Notes: generated by a model not told the origin, from the letters alone. Positions 25,831 through 33,915 are shown, counted from the first letter of the stretch. The stretch: DNA of 33,915 nt from Gordonia alkanivorans NBRC 16433 (GCF_000225505.1 NZ_BACI01000113.1:1-33915); one strand, 5' to 3'. Program-made: numbers and translations.

Positions 25831-26133
25831 ATGACGAATCCCGGAGAGTCCGACGCACCGAACACGCCCCCGTCTGACGACGTCATCGACGCGGAGATCG
25901 TGCACACCGGTCCGGTGCCGGGAACCCTCCCCGATCCCGACTACACCGACAGCGGTGTCCCGACCTTCGACTTCGTCCGCGACAAGATCGAGAACCGGAT
26001 CAATACCGCCATCGGCTCCCAGGATCTCGCCGAGGCGAGTGCCGAGGGTCAGAGCGTCGACGAGATGATGCGCAAGCGCGACGAGGCAGCGAAGAAGCGT
26101 CTCGAGGAGATCCGCAAGTCGATGGGCCAGTAG
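25831..26133 (+). CDS. Small acidic protein of unknown function
   Basis: 100 residues, soluble, with no signal peptide or membrane segment. The first third is acidic and Pro-rich, the middle contains DSGVPTFDFVRDKIENRINTA, and the C-terminus is a charged helix (MMRKRDEAAKKRLEEIRKS). I do not recognise a characterised family; a small conserved protein is found near uvrA in mycobacteria too, but I cannot confirm homology. A TAACCT hexamer lies exactly 6 nt before the ATG and there is no ribosome-binding site, so the mRNA may be leaderless. It is convergent with uvrA. Confidence 0.75.
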   Translation: MTNPGESDAPNTPPSDDVIDAEIVHTGPVPGTLPDPDYTDSGVPTFDFVRDKIENRINTAIGSQDLAEASAEGQSVDEMMRKRDEAAKKRLEEIRKSMGQ

Positions 26134-26148
26134 CCCAGCCGTACGCAC

Positions 26149-26210
26149 AATCGCCACTTTCGAGCAGAGGTGCTGGCTGAACCAGCGCTGCTGCAATGGA
26201 AGTGGCGATT
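26149..26210. terminator. Large cruciform/hairpin between convergent genes
   Basis: AATCGCCACTT (26149-26159) and AAGTGGCGATT (26200-26210) are perfect 11-bp arms. Inside, GCTGG/CCAGC and GCAG/CTGC add further pairing, so most of the 62 nt can fold into one long hairpin. It lies 15 bp after the small-protein stop and 12 bp from the uvrA stop. It probably ends both transcripts; the form also suggests a mobile palindromic repeat. Confidence 0.65.
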
Positions 26211-26222
26211 CTGCTGTGCCTG

Positions 26223-29105
26223 TCAGCCCGCTGACGCGACCGTCTCGTCGACCTCGAGGATCTCGGCGAGGAACTTGCCGGTGTGGCTGCCCGGCGCGAC
26301 CGCGATGTCCTCGGGCGTGCCCTCGGCGACGACCGTGCCGCCGCCGCTACCACCCTCGGGTCCCATGTCGATGACCCAGTCGGCCGTCTTGATGACGTCG
26401 AGGTTGTGCTCGATGGTGATGACCGTGTTGCCCTTGTCGACGAGGCCGTTGATCACCGCGAGGAGCTTCTTGATGTCCTCGAAGTGCAGGCCGGTGGTCG
26501 GCTCGTCGAGGATGTAGACCGTGCGTCCCATCGACCGCTTCTGCAGCTCTGCAGCCAGCTTCACGCGCTGCGCCTCGCCGCCCGACAGGGTCGGGGCCGG
26601 CTGTCCGAGGCGGACGTAACCGAGACCGACATCGTTGAGGGTCTTGAGGTAGCGATGGATCGAGGCGACCGGCTCGAAGAAGTCGGCGGCCTCCTCGATC
26701 GGCATGTCGAGCACCTCGGCGATGGTCTTGCCCTTGTAGTGGACCTCGAGGGTCTCCCGGTTGTAGCGGGCACCGTGGCAGACCTCGCACGGGACGTAGA
26801 CGTCCGGCAGGAAGTTCATCTCGATCTTGATCGTGCCCTCGCCGGTGCAGGCCTCACAGCGGCCGCCCTTGACGTTGAACGAGAACCGGCCCGGCTGGTA
26901 GCCGCGCACCTTGGCCTCGGTGGTGGCCGCGAACAGTGTGCGGATCTTGTCGAAGACGCCGGTGTAGGTCGCCGGGTTGGATCGCGGGGTGCGTCCGATC
27001 GGCGACTGGTCGACCTGGACGAGCTTGTCGAGGTTGTCGAGTCCCTTGATCCGCGTGTGGCGGCCGGGCACCTGACGTGCGCCGTTGAGCTTGTTGGCGA
27101 GCACGGTCGCGAGGATGTCGTTGACCAGCGTCGACTTGCCGGAGCCGGACACACCGGTCACCGCCGTCATGACGCCGAGCGGGAACGACACCTCGATCCC
27201 GCGCAGGTTGTGCTCACGTGCACCGACGACGGTCAGCTGACGCTTGCGGTCGATCGGCCGGCGGATCTCCGGGACCGGGAGTGAATCCCGGCCCGAGAGG
27301 TACGCACCGGTCAGCGACTGGCGGTTCTTCAGCAGGTCCTTGTAGCTGCCGCTGTGCACGACGTGACCGCCGTGCTCACCGGCTCGGGGACCGATGTCGA
27401 CGATCCAGTCGGCGGACCGGATGGTGTCCTCGTCGTGCTCGACGACGATCAGCGTGTTGCCCAGGTCGCGGAGTCGGGTGAGGGTCTCGATCAGTCGACG
27501 GTTGTCGCGCTGGTGCAGACCGATCGACGGCTCGTCGAGGACGTAGAGGACGCCCGCGAGTCCGGAGCCGATCTGCGTCGCGAGGCGGATGCGCTGGGCC
27601 TCGCCGCCCGACAGCGATCCGGCCGCACGCGACAGCGACAGGTACTCCAGTCCGACGTCGAGCAGGAAGCGGATACGTGCCTGGACCTCTTTGAGCACGC
27701 GGCCGGCGATCGCGGCCTGACGCTCGTCGAGGTGGAGGTTGTCGAGGAAGTTCGCGCAGTCGGCGACCGACAGCGCACAGACCTCGGCGATCGACTTCGG
27801 GCCGTACTCGGGATGGTCGAGGGTGACCGCGAGGATCTCCGGGCGCAGACGCGCACCCTGGCAGGCGGGGCACGGCACGTCGCGCATGTACCCCTCGTAG
27901 CGTTCCTTCATCTGCTCGGACTCGGTCTGGTCCATCCGCCGGGCGAGGAACGACATGACGCCCTCGAACTCGGTGTAGTACGAGCGGGTGCGTCCGTAGC
28001 GGTTGCGGAACTTCACGTGCACCTGGTGGTCGCTGCCGTTGAGCAACGCTCGACGAGCCTTGACCGGCAGCTTCTTCCACGGGGTGTTGATGTCGAAGCC
28101 CATCTGGTCGGCAAGACCCGACATCAGGCGCAGGAAGTAGTCGGCGTTGTGACCGGTCGACCACGGCGCGATCGCGCCCTCGGCGAGGCTCATCTCCGGG
28201 TCGGGCACGACGAGTTCTTCATCGACCTCCTTGCGGATCCCGAGGCCGTCGCACTCGGGGCAGGCACCGTAGGGCGAGTTGAACGAGAACGAGCGCGGCT
28301 CGAGGTCGTCTATCGCGATCGGGTGGGCGTTGGGGCACGCCATCTTCTCGGAGAACCGGCGCTCGCGATTCGGGTCGTCCTCTTCGAGGTCGACGAAGTC
28401 GAGCACGATGATGCCGTCGGCGAGACGCAGACCGGTTTCCACCGAATCGGTGAGACGCTGCTTGGCGCCGGCCTTGACGACGAGGCGGTCGACGACGACC
28501 TCGATGTCGTGCTTCTCCTGCTTCTTCAGCTTCGGCGGGTCGGTCAGCTGGTGGACGACGCCGTCGATGCGGGCGCGTGAGAAGCCCTGGGTCTGTAGTT
28601 CGGCGAAGAGGTCGACGAACTCGCCCTTACGGGTACGGACCACCGGTGCGAGAACCTGGAAGCGGGTGCCCTCCTCCATGGCGAGGACCTGGTCGACGAT
28701 CTGCTGCGGCGTCTGCTTGGCGATCGCCTCGCCACAGATCGGACAGTGCGCCTTACCCGCGCGGGCGTAGAGCAGACGGAGGTAGTCGTAGACCTCGGTG
28801 ATGGTGCCGACCGTCGACCGCGGGTTGCGGTTGGTCGACTTCTGGTCGATGGACACTGCCGGCGAAAGACCTTCGATGAAGTCGACGTCGGGCTTGTCCA
28901 TCTGACCGAGGAACTGCCGGGCGTACGCCGAGAGCGACTCGACGTAGCGACGCTGGCCCTCGGCGAAGATCGTGTCGAAGGCGAGGGACGACTTGCCCGA
29001 TCCCGACAACCCGGTGAACACGATGAGGCTGTCCCGAGGGAGGTCGACATCGATGCCCCGCAGGTTGTGTTCGCGGGCACCTCGGACGATCAGACGATCA
29101 ACCAC
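26223..29105 (-). CDS. uvrA: UvrABC excinuclease subunit A
   Basis: Damage-sensing ATPase of nucleotide excision repair. The 960-residue protein has two ABC modules: Walker [10 protein letters not shown] near the N-terminus and GVSGSGKST in the second half, signature LSGGEAQR twice, and Walker [13 protein letters not shown] and [12 protein letters not shown]. The C-terminal zinc site CEACTGEG...CEVCHGA is intact, while the first zinc module reads CPNAH...CPEC, so one ligand pair is C-x3-H rather than C-x2-C. Length is normal. It starts at GTG with AGGA 5 nt upstream. I found no LexA-type palindrome in the 265 bp upstream. Confidence 0.97.
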   Translation of the reverse strand: MVDRLIVRGAREHNLRGIDVDLPRDSLIVFTGLSGSGKSSLAFDTIFAEGQRRYVESLSAYARQFLGQMDKPDVDFIEGLSPAVSIDQKSTNRNPRSTVGTITEVYDYLRLLYARAGKAHCPICGEAIAKQTPQQIVDQVLAMEEGTRFQVLAPVVRTRKGEFVDLFAELQTQGFSRARIDGVVHQLTDPPKLKKQEKHDIEVVVDRLVVKAGAKQRLTDSVETGLRLADGIIVLDFVDLEEDDPNRERRFSEKMACPNAHPIAIDDLEPRSFSFNSPYGACPECDGLGIRKEVDEELVVPDPEMSLAEGAIAPWSTGHNADYFLRLMSGLADQMGFDINTPWKKLPVKARRALLNGSDHQVHVKFRNRYGRTRSYYTEFEGVMSFLARRMDQTESEQMKERYEGYMRDVPCPACQGARLRPEILAVTLDHPEYGPKSIAEVCALSVADCANFLDNLHLDERQAAIAGRVLKEVQARIRFLLDVGLEYLSLSRAAGSLSGGEAQRIRLATQIGSGLAGVLYVLDEPSIGLHQRDNRRLIETLTRLRDLGNTLIVVEHDEDTIRSADWIVDIGPRAGEHGGHVVHSGSYKDLLKNRQSLTGAYLSGRDSLPVPEIRRPIDRKRQLTVVGAREHNLRGIEVSFPLGVMTAVTGVSGSGKSTLVNDILATVLANKLNGARQVPGRHTRIKGLDNLDKLVQVDQSPIGRTPRSNPATYTGVFDKIRTLFAATTEAKVRGYQPGRFSFNVKGGRCEACTGEGTIKIEMNFLPDVYVPCEVCHGARYNRETLEVHYKGKTIAEVLDMPIEEAADFFEPVASIHRYLKTLNDVGLGYVRLGQPAPTLSGGEAQRVKLAAELQKRSMGRTVYILDEPTTGLHFEDIKKLLAVINGLVDKGNTVITIEHNLDVIKTADWVIDMGPEGGSGGGTVVAEGTPEDIAVAPGSHTGKFLAEILEVDETVASAG

Positions 29106-29370
29106 TGCAGTCCTAACATTCTTCTCGAGTCAAAGTCTTCTCAAACTCACCGGGGCGCACGGGTGGCGCATGGGCACCGTAACGACAGGCACCGACAATT
29201 CTGTTCCGCATGCGTAGGCCCGGATAGGATTCGAGGCCCGCGGGCCGGACGATCGGTCTCGCCATCCGCGCATACACCATCGGACCGATAGTCCACGATA
29301 CCCGCGCCCCGACCACGCCCGACCGTCGCGAGCGTCACACACCCGCCGAGCGGTGTCATAGCCTTGTCGC
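29106..29370. promoter_or_regulatory. Divergent region between uvrA and the metallo-hydrolase gene
   Basis: 265 bp without a supported gene. Towards uvrA (minus) TTGAGA and GAATGT are 17 bp apart, a possible weak promoter. Towards the hydrolase (plus), TAGCCT at 29359-29364 lies exactly 6 nt before the ATG. I see no CGAAC-N4-GTTCG-type LexA box. Confidence 0.45.
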
Positions 29371-30051
29371 ATGACCTCAGCGACACCGATCAGCGACTCC
29401 TACACCGGCGATCTCTCCGAATCGAAGACCCCGCAGCGACGCACTCTGGACTCGGCCACCATCGTCAAACTGTCCGTCGGGTCGATGGACAACAACGTGT
29501 ACGTGGTGACCTCGAAGGCCACCGGCGACCAGCTGATCATCGACGCCGCGAACGATGCGGACACGATCATCGCCACCCTCGACGCCATCGGCGGGAAGCC
29601 CGCACTGATCTTCACGACCCACCAGCACTTCGACCACGTGCAGGCGCTCGCCGCCGTCGCCGAACACACCGGTGTCCCCACCGCTGCCGGCCGGTTCGAC
29701 GCCCCCGAGTTGCCGGTCACACCGGATCGTCTCGTCGACGACGGCGACGTGATCGAGGTCGGCGACCTGCGCTTCGAGGCGATCCATCTCGTCGGCCACA
29801 CCCCGGGTTCCATCGCCCTGGCCCTGACCGATGGCGACACCGTCCACCTGTTCACCGGCGACTGTCTGTTCCCCGGCGGCATCGGCAAGACCTGGAAGTC
29901 CGAGGACTTCGACACCCTCATCGAGGACGTGTCCACCAAGCTGTTCGACCGTTTCGGCGACTCGACCGTCGTCTACCCGGGACACGGGAAGGACACCACC
30001 CTCGGTGCCGAGCGTCCGTCGCTGCAGGAGTGGCGCGAACGCGGCTGGTGA
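29371..30051 (+). CDS. Metallo-beta-lactamase-fold hydrolase (glyoxalase II-like)
   Basis: 226 residues with the zinc motif THQHFDH, the downstream His in LVGHTPGS, the bridging Asp in FTGDCLF, and the last His in YPGHGKDT: a complete dinuclear metal site of the glyoxalase II/MBL superfamily. No signal peptide, so cytoplasmic. M. tuberculosis carries a comparable hydrolase (Rv1637c) next to uvrA. The substrate is not known; thioester hydrolysis is a family-based guess. The ATG has no Shine-Dalgarno and is 6 nt from a TAGCCT hexamer, suggesting leaderless translation. Confidence 0.9.
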   Translation: MTSATPISDSYTGDLSESKTPQRRTLDSATIVKLSVGSMDNNVYVVTSKATGDQLIIDAANDADTIIATLDAIGGKPALIFTTHQHFDHVQALAAVAEHTGVPTAAGRFDAPELPVTPDRLVDDGDVIEVGDLRFEAIHLVGHTPGSIALALTDGDTVHLFTGDCLFPGGIGKTWKSEDFDTLIEDVSTKLFDRFGDSTVVYPGHGKDTTLGAERPSLQEWRERGW

Positions 30052-30056
30052 CATCC

Positions 30057-30129
30057 GCAAAACCCACCCCTCCTCCGTAAACGCGCCCCCTCGTGCCGGG
30101 GTGGGTTTACGGAAAAGAGGCGGGTTTGC
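30057..30129. repeat. 73-bp imperfect palindrome after the metallo-hydrolase gene
   Basis: TCCGTAAAC (30074-30082) and GTTTACGGA (30105-30113) are perfect inner arms; outside them GCAAAACCCaCC pairs with GGcGGGTTTGC, and the loop has CCCC/GGGG. It begins 6 bp after the stop codon. It may terminate the hydrolase transcript or be a member of a dispersed palindrome family. Confidence 0.65.
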
Positions 30130-30265
30130 TTCAGGTTTGGGCATGGGTCTCTCCGGATATCTGACACCCGAAACGCTCTCCCGATCGTGACCTCGGTGCT
30201 CCCGAAGTTCCCGAACGGATCACGAAGAGTCGATTCACCTGCATGTATCCGGAGGGCGGGTAGCG

Positions 30266-30294
30266 TTGATCAGGCCAGAAATGCGCTGTACCCC
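30266..30294 (+). promoter_or_regulatory. Possible promoter of the DoxX-helR operon
   Basis: TTGATC (30266-30271) and TACCCC (30289-30294) are 17 bp apart, about 40 bp before the DoxX-like gene. The -35 is good and the -10 poor. The rest of the 285-bp gap (30052-30336), apart from the palindrome at its left end, shows nothing I can name. Confidence 0.3.
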
Positions 30295-30336
30295 GACGGA
30301 TCTCGAACCGCACTCGATCGAAGAAGGTTGTGACCG

Positions 30337-31455
30337 ATGATTCTCCGCCGTATCGCCCGCCCGCTCCTTGCGTCAGCGTTCGTCGCCAGTGGCGTCGACG
30401 CCATCCGGAGCCCGAAACCGATCGCGCAGTCCGCGGCGCCGCTCGTCGACAAGGCGCGCACCGCATTGCCGCCGGAGGTCGCGGACAAGGTCCCGGAGAA
30501 CACCGAGACGCTGGTCCAGATCAACGCCGCGGCGCAGATCGGTGGCGGCATCCTGCTGGCGACCGGCAAGTTCCCGCGTCTCGCCTCGGTGGTCCTGGCC
30601 GGAACCCTGATCCCGACGACGGCCGCCGGCACGGACTTCTGGAACGAGGCCGACCCGGTCCGCAAGGAAGCCCAGCGCGACGCGTTCATCAAGAACATCG
30701 GCCTGCTCGGCGGCGTGCTGTTGGCCGCGGTGGACACCGAGGGCAAGCCGTCGCTCGCGTGGCGCGGCAAGCAGAAGGCCAGCGCCGTCGCCGCGGCTCT
30801 CCCGATCGGCGCCGCTGCCGGCCACTCGACCTGGGACACCCTCGTCGAGCGCGGCCACGAGGGCGCCGAGATCGTCGGCGAGCGGTCGGCCGAGGCCGGT
30901 GACCTGCTGAGCAAGGGTGCCCACGTGCTGTCCGAGCGTTCCGCGGAGTGGACGGCCGAGGCCGCCGCCAAGTTCCGCGAGCACGCCCCCGAACTGGCCG
31001 AGTCCGCGCAGAAGCGTTCGCTCGAGATCGCGGAGCGGGCCGCCGACACCGCAGCCGAGGTCGCCGACCGCCTGCGCGACCGTGCACCCGTTCTCGCCGA
31101 CGCCGCCATCGTGCGTTCGTCGAGCCTGGCCGACGCCGCGCTCGATCGCTCGTCGGAACTGGCCGAGACCGCACGCAAGCGCGGACCGAAGCTGGCGAAG
31201 CAGGCGCAGAAGCGCGCGAAGAAGGCCAAGAAGCAGGCCGCGAAGAACGCGCCGAAGTTCGCCGATGTCGCCCGCGACCGTTCGGCCGAGTTCGCCGACA
31301 TCGCCCGTGATCGTTCGGCTGAGTTCGCCGAACTCGCACGCGCCCGGTCGGCCGAACTCGCCGAGTCCGCCCGGCATCTCGCGGCCGCCGCCGAGGAGAC
31401 CGCGGCGCACACCGCAGACGAGGGTCGCAAGCGTTGGCGCAAGGCCCGCGGCTGA
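30337..31455 (+). CDS. DoxX-like membrane protein with a long 11-residue-repeat tail
   Basis: 372 residues in two parts. Residues 1-165 are a DoxX-family membrane domain with about four hydrophobic stretches (LLASAFVASGV, LVQINAAAQIGGGILLATG plus LASVVLAGTLIPTTAAG, IGLLGGVLLAAV, AVAAALPIGAAAG). Residues 172-369 are 18 consecutive 11-residue units without any insertion or deletion. The typical unit is R-S-A-E-L/F-A-D/E-x-A-R-x, rich in Ala, Arg and Glu, with one very basic segment (KRAKKAKKQAAK). Such hendecads form long amphipathic or coiled-coil helices. DoxX proteins are often linked to redox or thiol stress; the function here is unknown. AGAAGG lies about 9 nt before the ATG. It is followed after 34 bp by the next gene of an apparent operon. 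Confidence 0.82.
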   Translation: MILRRIARPLLASAFVASGVDAIRSPKPIAQSAAPLVDKARTALPPEVADKVPENTETLVQINAAAQIGGGILLATGKFPRLASVVLAGTLIPTTAAGTDFWNEADPVRKEAQRDAFIKNIGLLGGVLLAAVDTEGKPSLAWRGKQKASAVAAALPIGAAAGHSTWDTLVERGHEGAEIVGERSAEAGDLLSKGAHVLSERSAEWTAEAAAKFREHAPELAESAQKRSLEIAERAADTAAEVADRLRDRAPVLADAAIVRSSSLADAALDRSSELAETARKRGPKLAKQAQKRAKKAKKQAAKNAPKFADVARDRSAEFADIARDRSAEFAELARARSAELAESARHLAAAAEETAAHTADEGRKRWRKARG

Positions 31456-31489
31456 CCGTCCCGCCCGGTAGCCCGATGCGAGGACGACG

Positions 31490-32206
31490 CTGAGCACCAC
31501 CGACGACCACACGGACGCGGCACACCCACCAGAGAACTATCCCTGGGTGTCCGCGTCCGTTGTGGTCGAGCGGGACCCGCAGTCTGCTCCCCCACCCGGT
31601 ACGCGCCTGGTGGTGGCGGTCGGCTCGAATGCGGCGCCGAGCGTGTTGCGTCGGAAGCTCGGCCACCTGGACCCCGCTGGCGTCCTGCACCTGACACGGG
31701 TACGCGTCGCCAACATCACAGTCGGTCATTCCGCCCACGTCGCGGCACGTGGATACGTTCCCGCGGCACCCGTTCGCACTGGTCACGGCACATTGGAGAC
31801 GGTGGCCGCCTGGCTCTCACCCCCGCAGACCGAGGCGCTGGACCTCACCGAACCCAACTACGATCGACGGACAGTGAACACGCACGACCATCCCCTCATT
31901 TTTCTCGGTGACCCTCGGCTGCCCGCCGACGCTCCCGCCACTCCGGACGAGTTCGACATCTACGTGTCGCGTCACGGAGTCCTCGCCGACCCCGCGACCC
32001 GCGCGCCGCTGCCGTTCGGCAGCCAGGCCGGCGTGTTCGGCTGGCTGCAGCGGCATCTCGACGACCCTGCCCTGCACGGCACGGCGGCCGAGGTCTGCGC
32101 ACGACTGGCAACCGGCGATCACGCAGCCCGGATGACGGGGCAGATCAGGGATGCCCGACTGTCATGGTCGGCGTGGCCCGTCGACGCGCGAGGAGTTGTG
32201 GCGTGA
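31490..32206 (+). CDS. Conserved protein of unknown function, probable CTG start
   Basis: I place the start at CTG (31490), giving 238 residues that begin (M)STTDDHTDAAHPPENYPW. GAGGA lies 5 nt upstream, whereas the first GTG (31547) has no ribosome-binding site and no ATG, GTG or TTG lies between. The core LVVAVGSNAAPSVLRRKLG, followed by GHSAHVAARGYVP and a later ALDLTEPNYDRR, loosely resembles the gamma-glutamyl-cyclotransferase-like fold (a GSN loop, then an E-x-x-Y element), but this is a weak guess. No membrane segment. Its stop overlaps the next gene's start (GTGA), so it is translationally coupled to the HelR-type ATPase. Confidence 0.7.
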   Translation: MSTTDDHTDAAHPPENYPWVSASVVVERDPQSAPPPGTRLVVAVGSNAAPSVLRRKLGHLDPAGVLHLTRVRVANITVGHSAHVAARGYVPAAPVRTGHGTLETVAAWLSPPQTEALDLTEPNYDRRTVNTHDHPLIFLGDPRLPADAPATPDEFDIYVSRHGVLADPATRAPLPFGSQAGVFGWLQRHLDDPALHGTAAEVCARLATGDHAARMTGQIRDARLSWSAWPVDARGVVA

Positions 32207-33915
32207 CCGCACTGTCCCCCGACACCGACCCTCGGATCAGCGAGGAACAGGAACACCTCGACCGCGTCTACGGCCGTCTGGACCGGATGCGCCAGACCAC
32301 ACAGCGCCGCCTGTCCTCGACCCTGAGCGAGCGCGGTGGAACCCCGCAGGCACTCTCGGAGCGCGAGTCCTACGAGCGGATGTACAACGAAGATCTCGCG
32401 AAATTCGATGCCGCCGAACACAACCTGTATTTCGGCCGCCTCGACCTCGATGACGGTGAGATCCGGCGGATCGGCCGTATCGGTGTCCTCGACGACGGCC
32501 TCGGTGACGACGGGACGCACGACCACACCGCAACCGACGCAACGTTGCTGCTCGACTGGCGTGCACCGCTCGCGCGTCCCTTCTACCTCGCCACCCCGGC
32601 AGCGCCCGAAGAGGTTGCCCGTCGTCGCCACATCCGGACCCGCAGCCGCAAGGTCCGCGGGGTCAGCGACGAATCGCTGACCGCAGGAGATGCCCTCCTC
32701 GACGACTTCGGCCACGGCGACGTCGTCAACGAATCCGCCCTCGTCGCCGCGTTGAATGCTGCGCGGACCGGCGAGATGACCGACATCGTCGAGACCATCC
32801 AGCGGGAGCAGGACCTCATCATCCGGTCGACGCACCGGGGTGTGACGGTCATCCAGGGCGGGCCGGGCACCGGCAAGACGGCCGTCGCGCTGCACCGCGC
32901 CGCCTACCTGCTCTACACACATCGCGAGATCCTGTCGCGCAGCGGCATTCTCATCATCGGACCCAACGACGACTTCCTCAGCTACATCGGTCAGGTCCTG
33001 CCGTCGCTCGGTGAGTCCGGCGTACTTCTCTCGACGATCGGCGACCTGTTCCCCGGCGTCCGGGCCCGCAGTGAGGACCGGCGTGTCACCACCGGTGTCA
33101 AGGGCGGCCTGCGAATGGTCGACGTCCTCAAACGGGCGGTGCGGGCGAAGCAGTCGTTGCCGTCCCGGCCGGAGCCGGTGGATTTCGACGGCTACCGGGT
33201 CGAGATCGACTCCGAACTGGTCAAAGCCGCACGGGCCAAGGCCCGTTCGACGCGGCGTGCCCACAACCAGTCCCAGAACGCCTTCCTCAAGGCCGGTCTC
33301 GCCGAACTCGCCCGGCGCCATGCCTCGACCATCGGTTCCAGCCTGCTCGACGGATCACAGTTGCTGAGCCCCGCCGACATCGCCGACATCCGCGATGACA
33401 TGAGCCAGGACCCCGACATCCGTGCGGCGCTGCTGAAGTTCTGGCCGACGCTGACGCCACAGGACATGCTGCGCGAGTTGCTGACCGACGAGCGCGCCAT
33501 TCGTAGGGCCACCCCCGGCTGGTCGGACGACGACCGGGCTGCGCTACTGCGGGAACCGCGCACCTTCTCGATCACCGGGGAGGACTTCTCCCCCGCCGAT
33601 GTGCCACTACTGGACGAGCTGGCCGAACTCATCGGATACGGCACCGACGACGCCGAACGTGCCGAACGTGCACGCTGGCGGCGTCAGCTCGCCGAGGCGC
33701 AGGATGCTCTCGACATCCTGACCGGTTCGGCCCCACAGGATCTCGAGGACGAGCTCGATCCCGAGATCCTGATGGCCTACGACCTGATCGACGCCGAACA
33801 ACTGGCGTCGCGTCAGACCGAGACCCGACGCGCCACCACCGCCGAACGCGCCTACGGCGACCGCACCTGGACCTTCGGTCATGTGATCGTCGACGAGGCG
33901 CAGGAGCTCTCGCCG
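32203..33915 (+). CDS. helR: HelD/HelR-type RNA polymerase-recycling motor ATPase, truncated by the window end
   Basis: 571 codons are present and the frame is open at the right edge. It is a superfamily-1 (UvrD-like) ATPase of the HelD type: an N-terminal coiled coil (about 10-45, EEQEHLDRVYGRLDRMRQTT), the family segment LLLDWRAPLARPFY (115-128), a Q-motif-like QREQDLIIR, Walker A GGPGTGKT (219-226), and Walker B VIVDEAQELSP at the very end of the window. HelD proteins push their coiled coil into RNA polymerase channels and release stalled enzyme; actinobacterial HelR can also displace rifampicin. The GTG start has GAGGAG 7 nt upstream and overlaps the preceding stop. I saw no rifampicin-associated palindrome upstream. 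Confidence 0.88.
   Translation, partial: MTALSPDTDPRISEEQEHLDRVYGRLDRMRQTTQRRLSSTLSERGGTPQALSERESYERMYNEDLAKFDAAEHNLYFGRLDLDDGEIRRIGRIGVLDDGLGDDGTHDHTATDATLLLDWRAPLARPFYLATPAAPEEVARRRHIRTRSRKVRGVSDESLTAGDALLDDFGHGDVVNESALVAALNAARTGEMTDIVETIQREQDLIIRSTHRGVTVIQGGPGTGKTAVALHRAAYLLYTHREILSRSGILIIGPNDDFLSYIGQVLPSLGESGVLLSTIGDLFPGVRARSEDRRVTTGVKGGLRMVDVLKRAVRAKQSLPSRPEPVDFDGYRVEIDSELVKAARAKARSTRRAHNQSQNAFLKAGLAELARRHASTIGSSLLDGSQLLSPADIADIRDDMSQDPDIRAALLKFWPTLTPQDMLRELLTDERAIRRATPGWSDDDRAALLREPRTFSITGEDFSPADVPLLDELAELIGYGTDDAERAERARWRRQLAEAQDALDILTGSAPQDLEDELDPEILMAYDLIDAEQLASRQTETRRATTAERAYGDRTWTFGHVIVDEAQELSP

Noticed and set aside
29106..29370. LexA (SOS) box upstream of uvrA
   Set aside because: I searched for CGAAC-N4-GTTCG-like palindromes and found none.
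32150..32210. Rifampicin-associated element upstream of the HelR-type gene
   Set aside because: No GGGGCTTGC...GCAAGCCCC palindrome is present here or before the DoxX gene at the head of the operon.

Overview
The window is about 33.9 kb of high-GC, gene-dense chromosome with no insertion sequence, phage, tRNA or CRISPR that I can see. Gene content and order (tyrS next to an rRNA leader, an Rv1683-type lipase/acyl-CoA ligase fusion, a complete arg operon, pheST, infC-rpmI-rplT with a TrmH-type methylase, uvrA beside a metallo-hydrolase) match the Mycobacterium tuberculosis Rv1637-Rv1689 neighbourhood. The organism is therefore a member of the Mycobacteriales. Gordonia or a close relative is my best inference, not a proof.

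Layout. 1-416: a minus-strand rRNA promoter, leader and boxA; the 16S gene should begin just left of the window. 417-5042 (minus): a bifunctional lipase-like/AMP-ligase-like protein, a Trm112-like protein and tyrS. 5128-13850 (minus): argC-argJ-argB-argD-argF-argR-argG-argH, with start/stop overlaps at most joints and tandem ARG boxes over the argC start. 13923-17503 (minus): pheS-pheT. 17599-20053: a membrane acyltransferase (minus) diverging from an alpha/beta hydrolase (plus). 20102-24818 (minus): infC-rpmI-rplT-TrmH methylase-tex. 25152-26133 (plus): a DUF1844 protein and a small unknown protein separated by 65-bp tandem repeats. 26223-29105 (minus): uvrA. 29371-30051 (plus): a metallo-beta-lactamase-fold hydrolase. 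30337-33915 (plus): an apparent operon of a DoxX-like membrane protein with a long 11-residue repeat tail, an unknown protein probably starting at CTG, and a truncated HelD/HelR-type RNA polymerase-recycling ATPase.

How it works together. Most of the window is housekeeping: arginine synthesis from N-acetylglutamyl phosphate to arginine with its own repressor, two aminoacyl-tRNA synthetases, translation initiation and ribosome assembly, and nucleotide excision repair. The less ordinary parts are two CRP/GlxR-like operators placed at the same distance before two genes with alpha/beta-hydrolase domains, three genes whose -10 hexamer lies exactly 6 nt before the ATG (leaderless mRNA geometry), an ATC start in infC, dispersed and tandem palindromic repeats (one of which encodes the ArgC N-terminus), and the DoxX-hendecad/unknown/HelR operon at the right edge.
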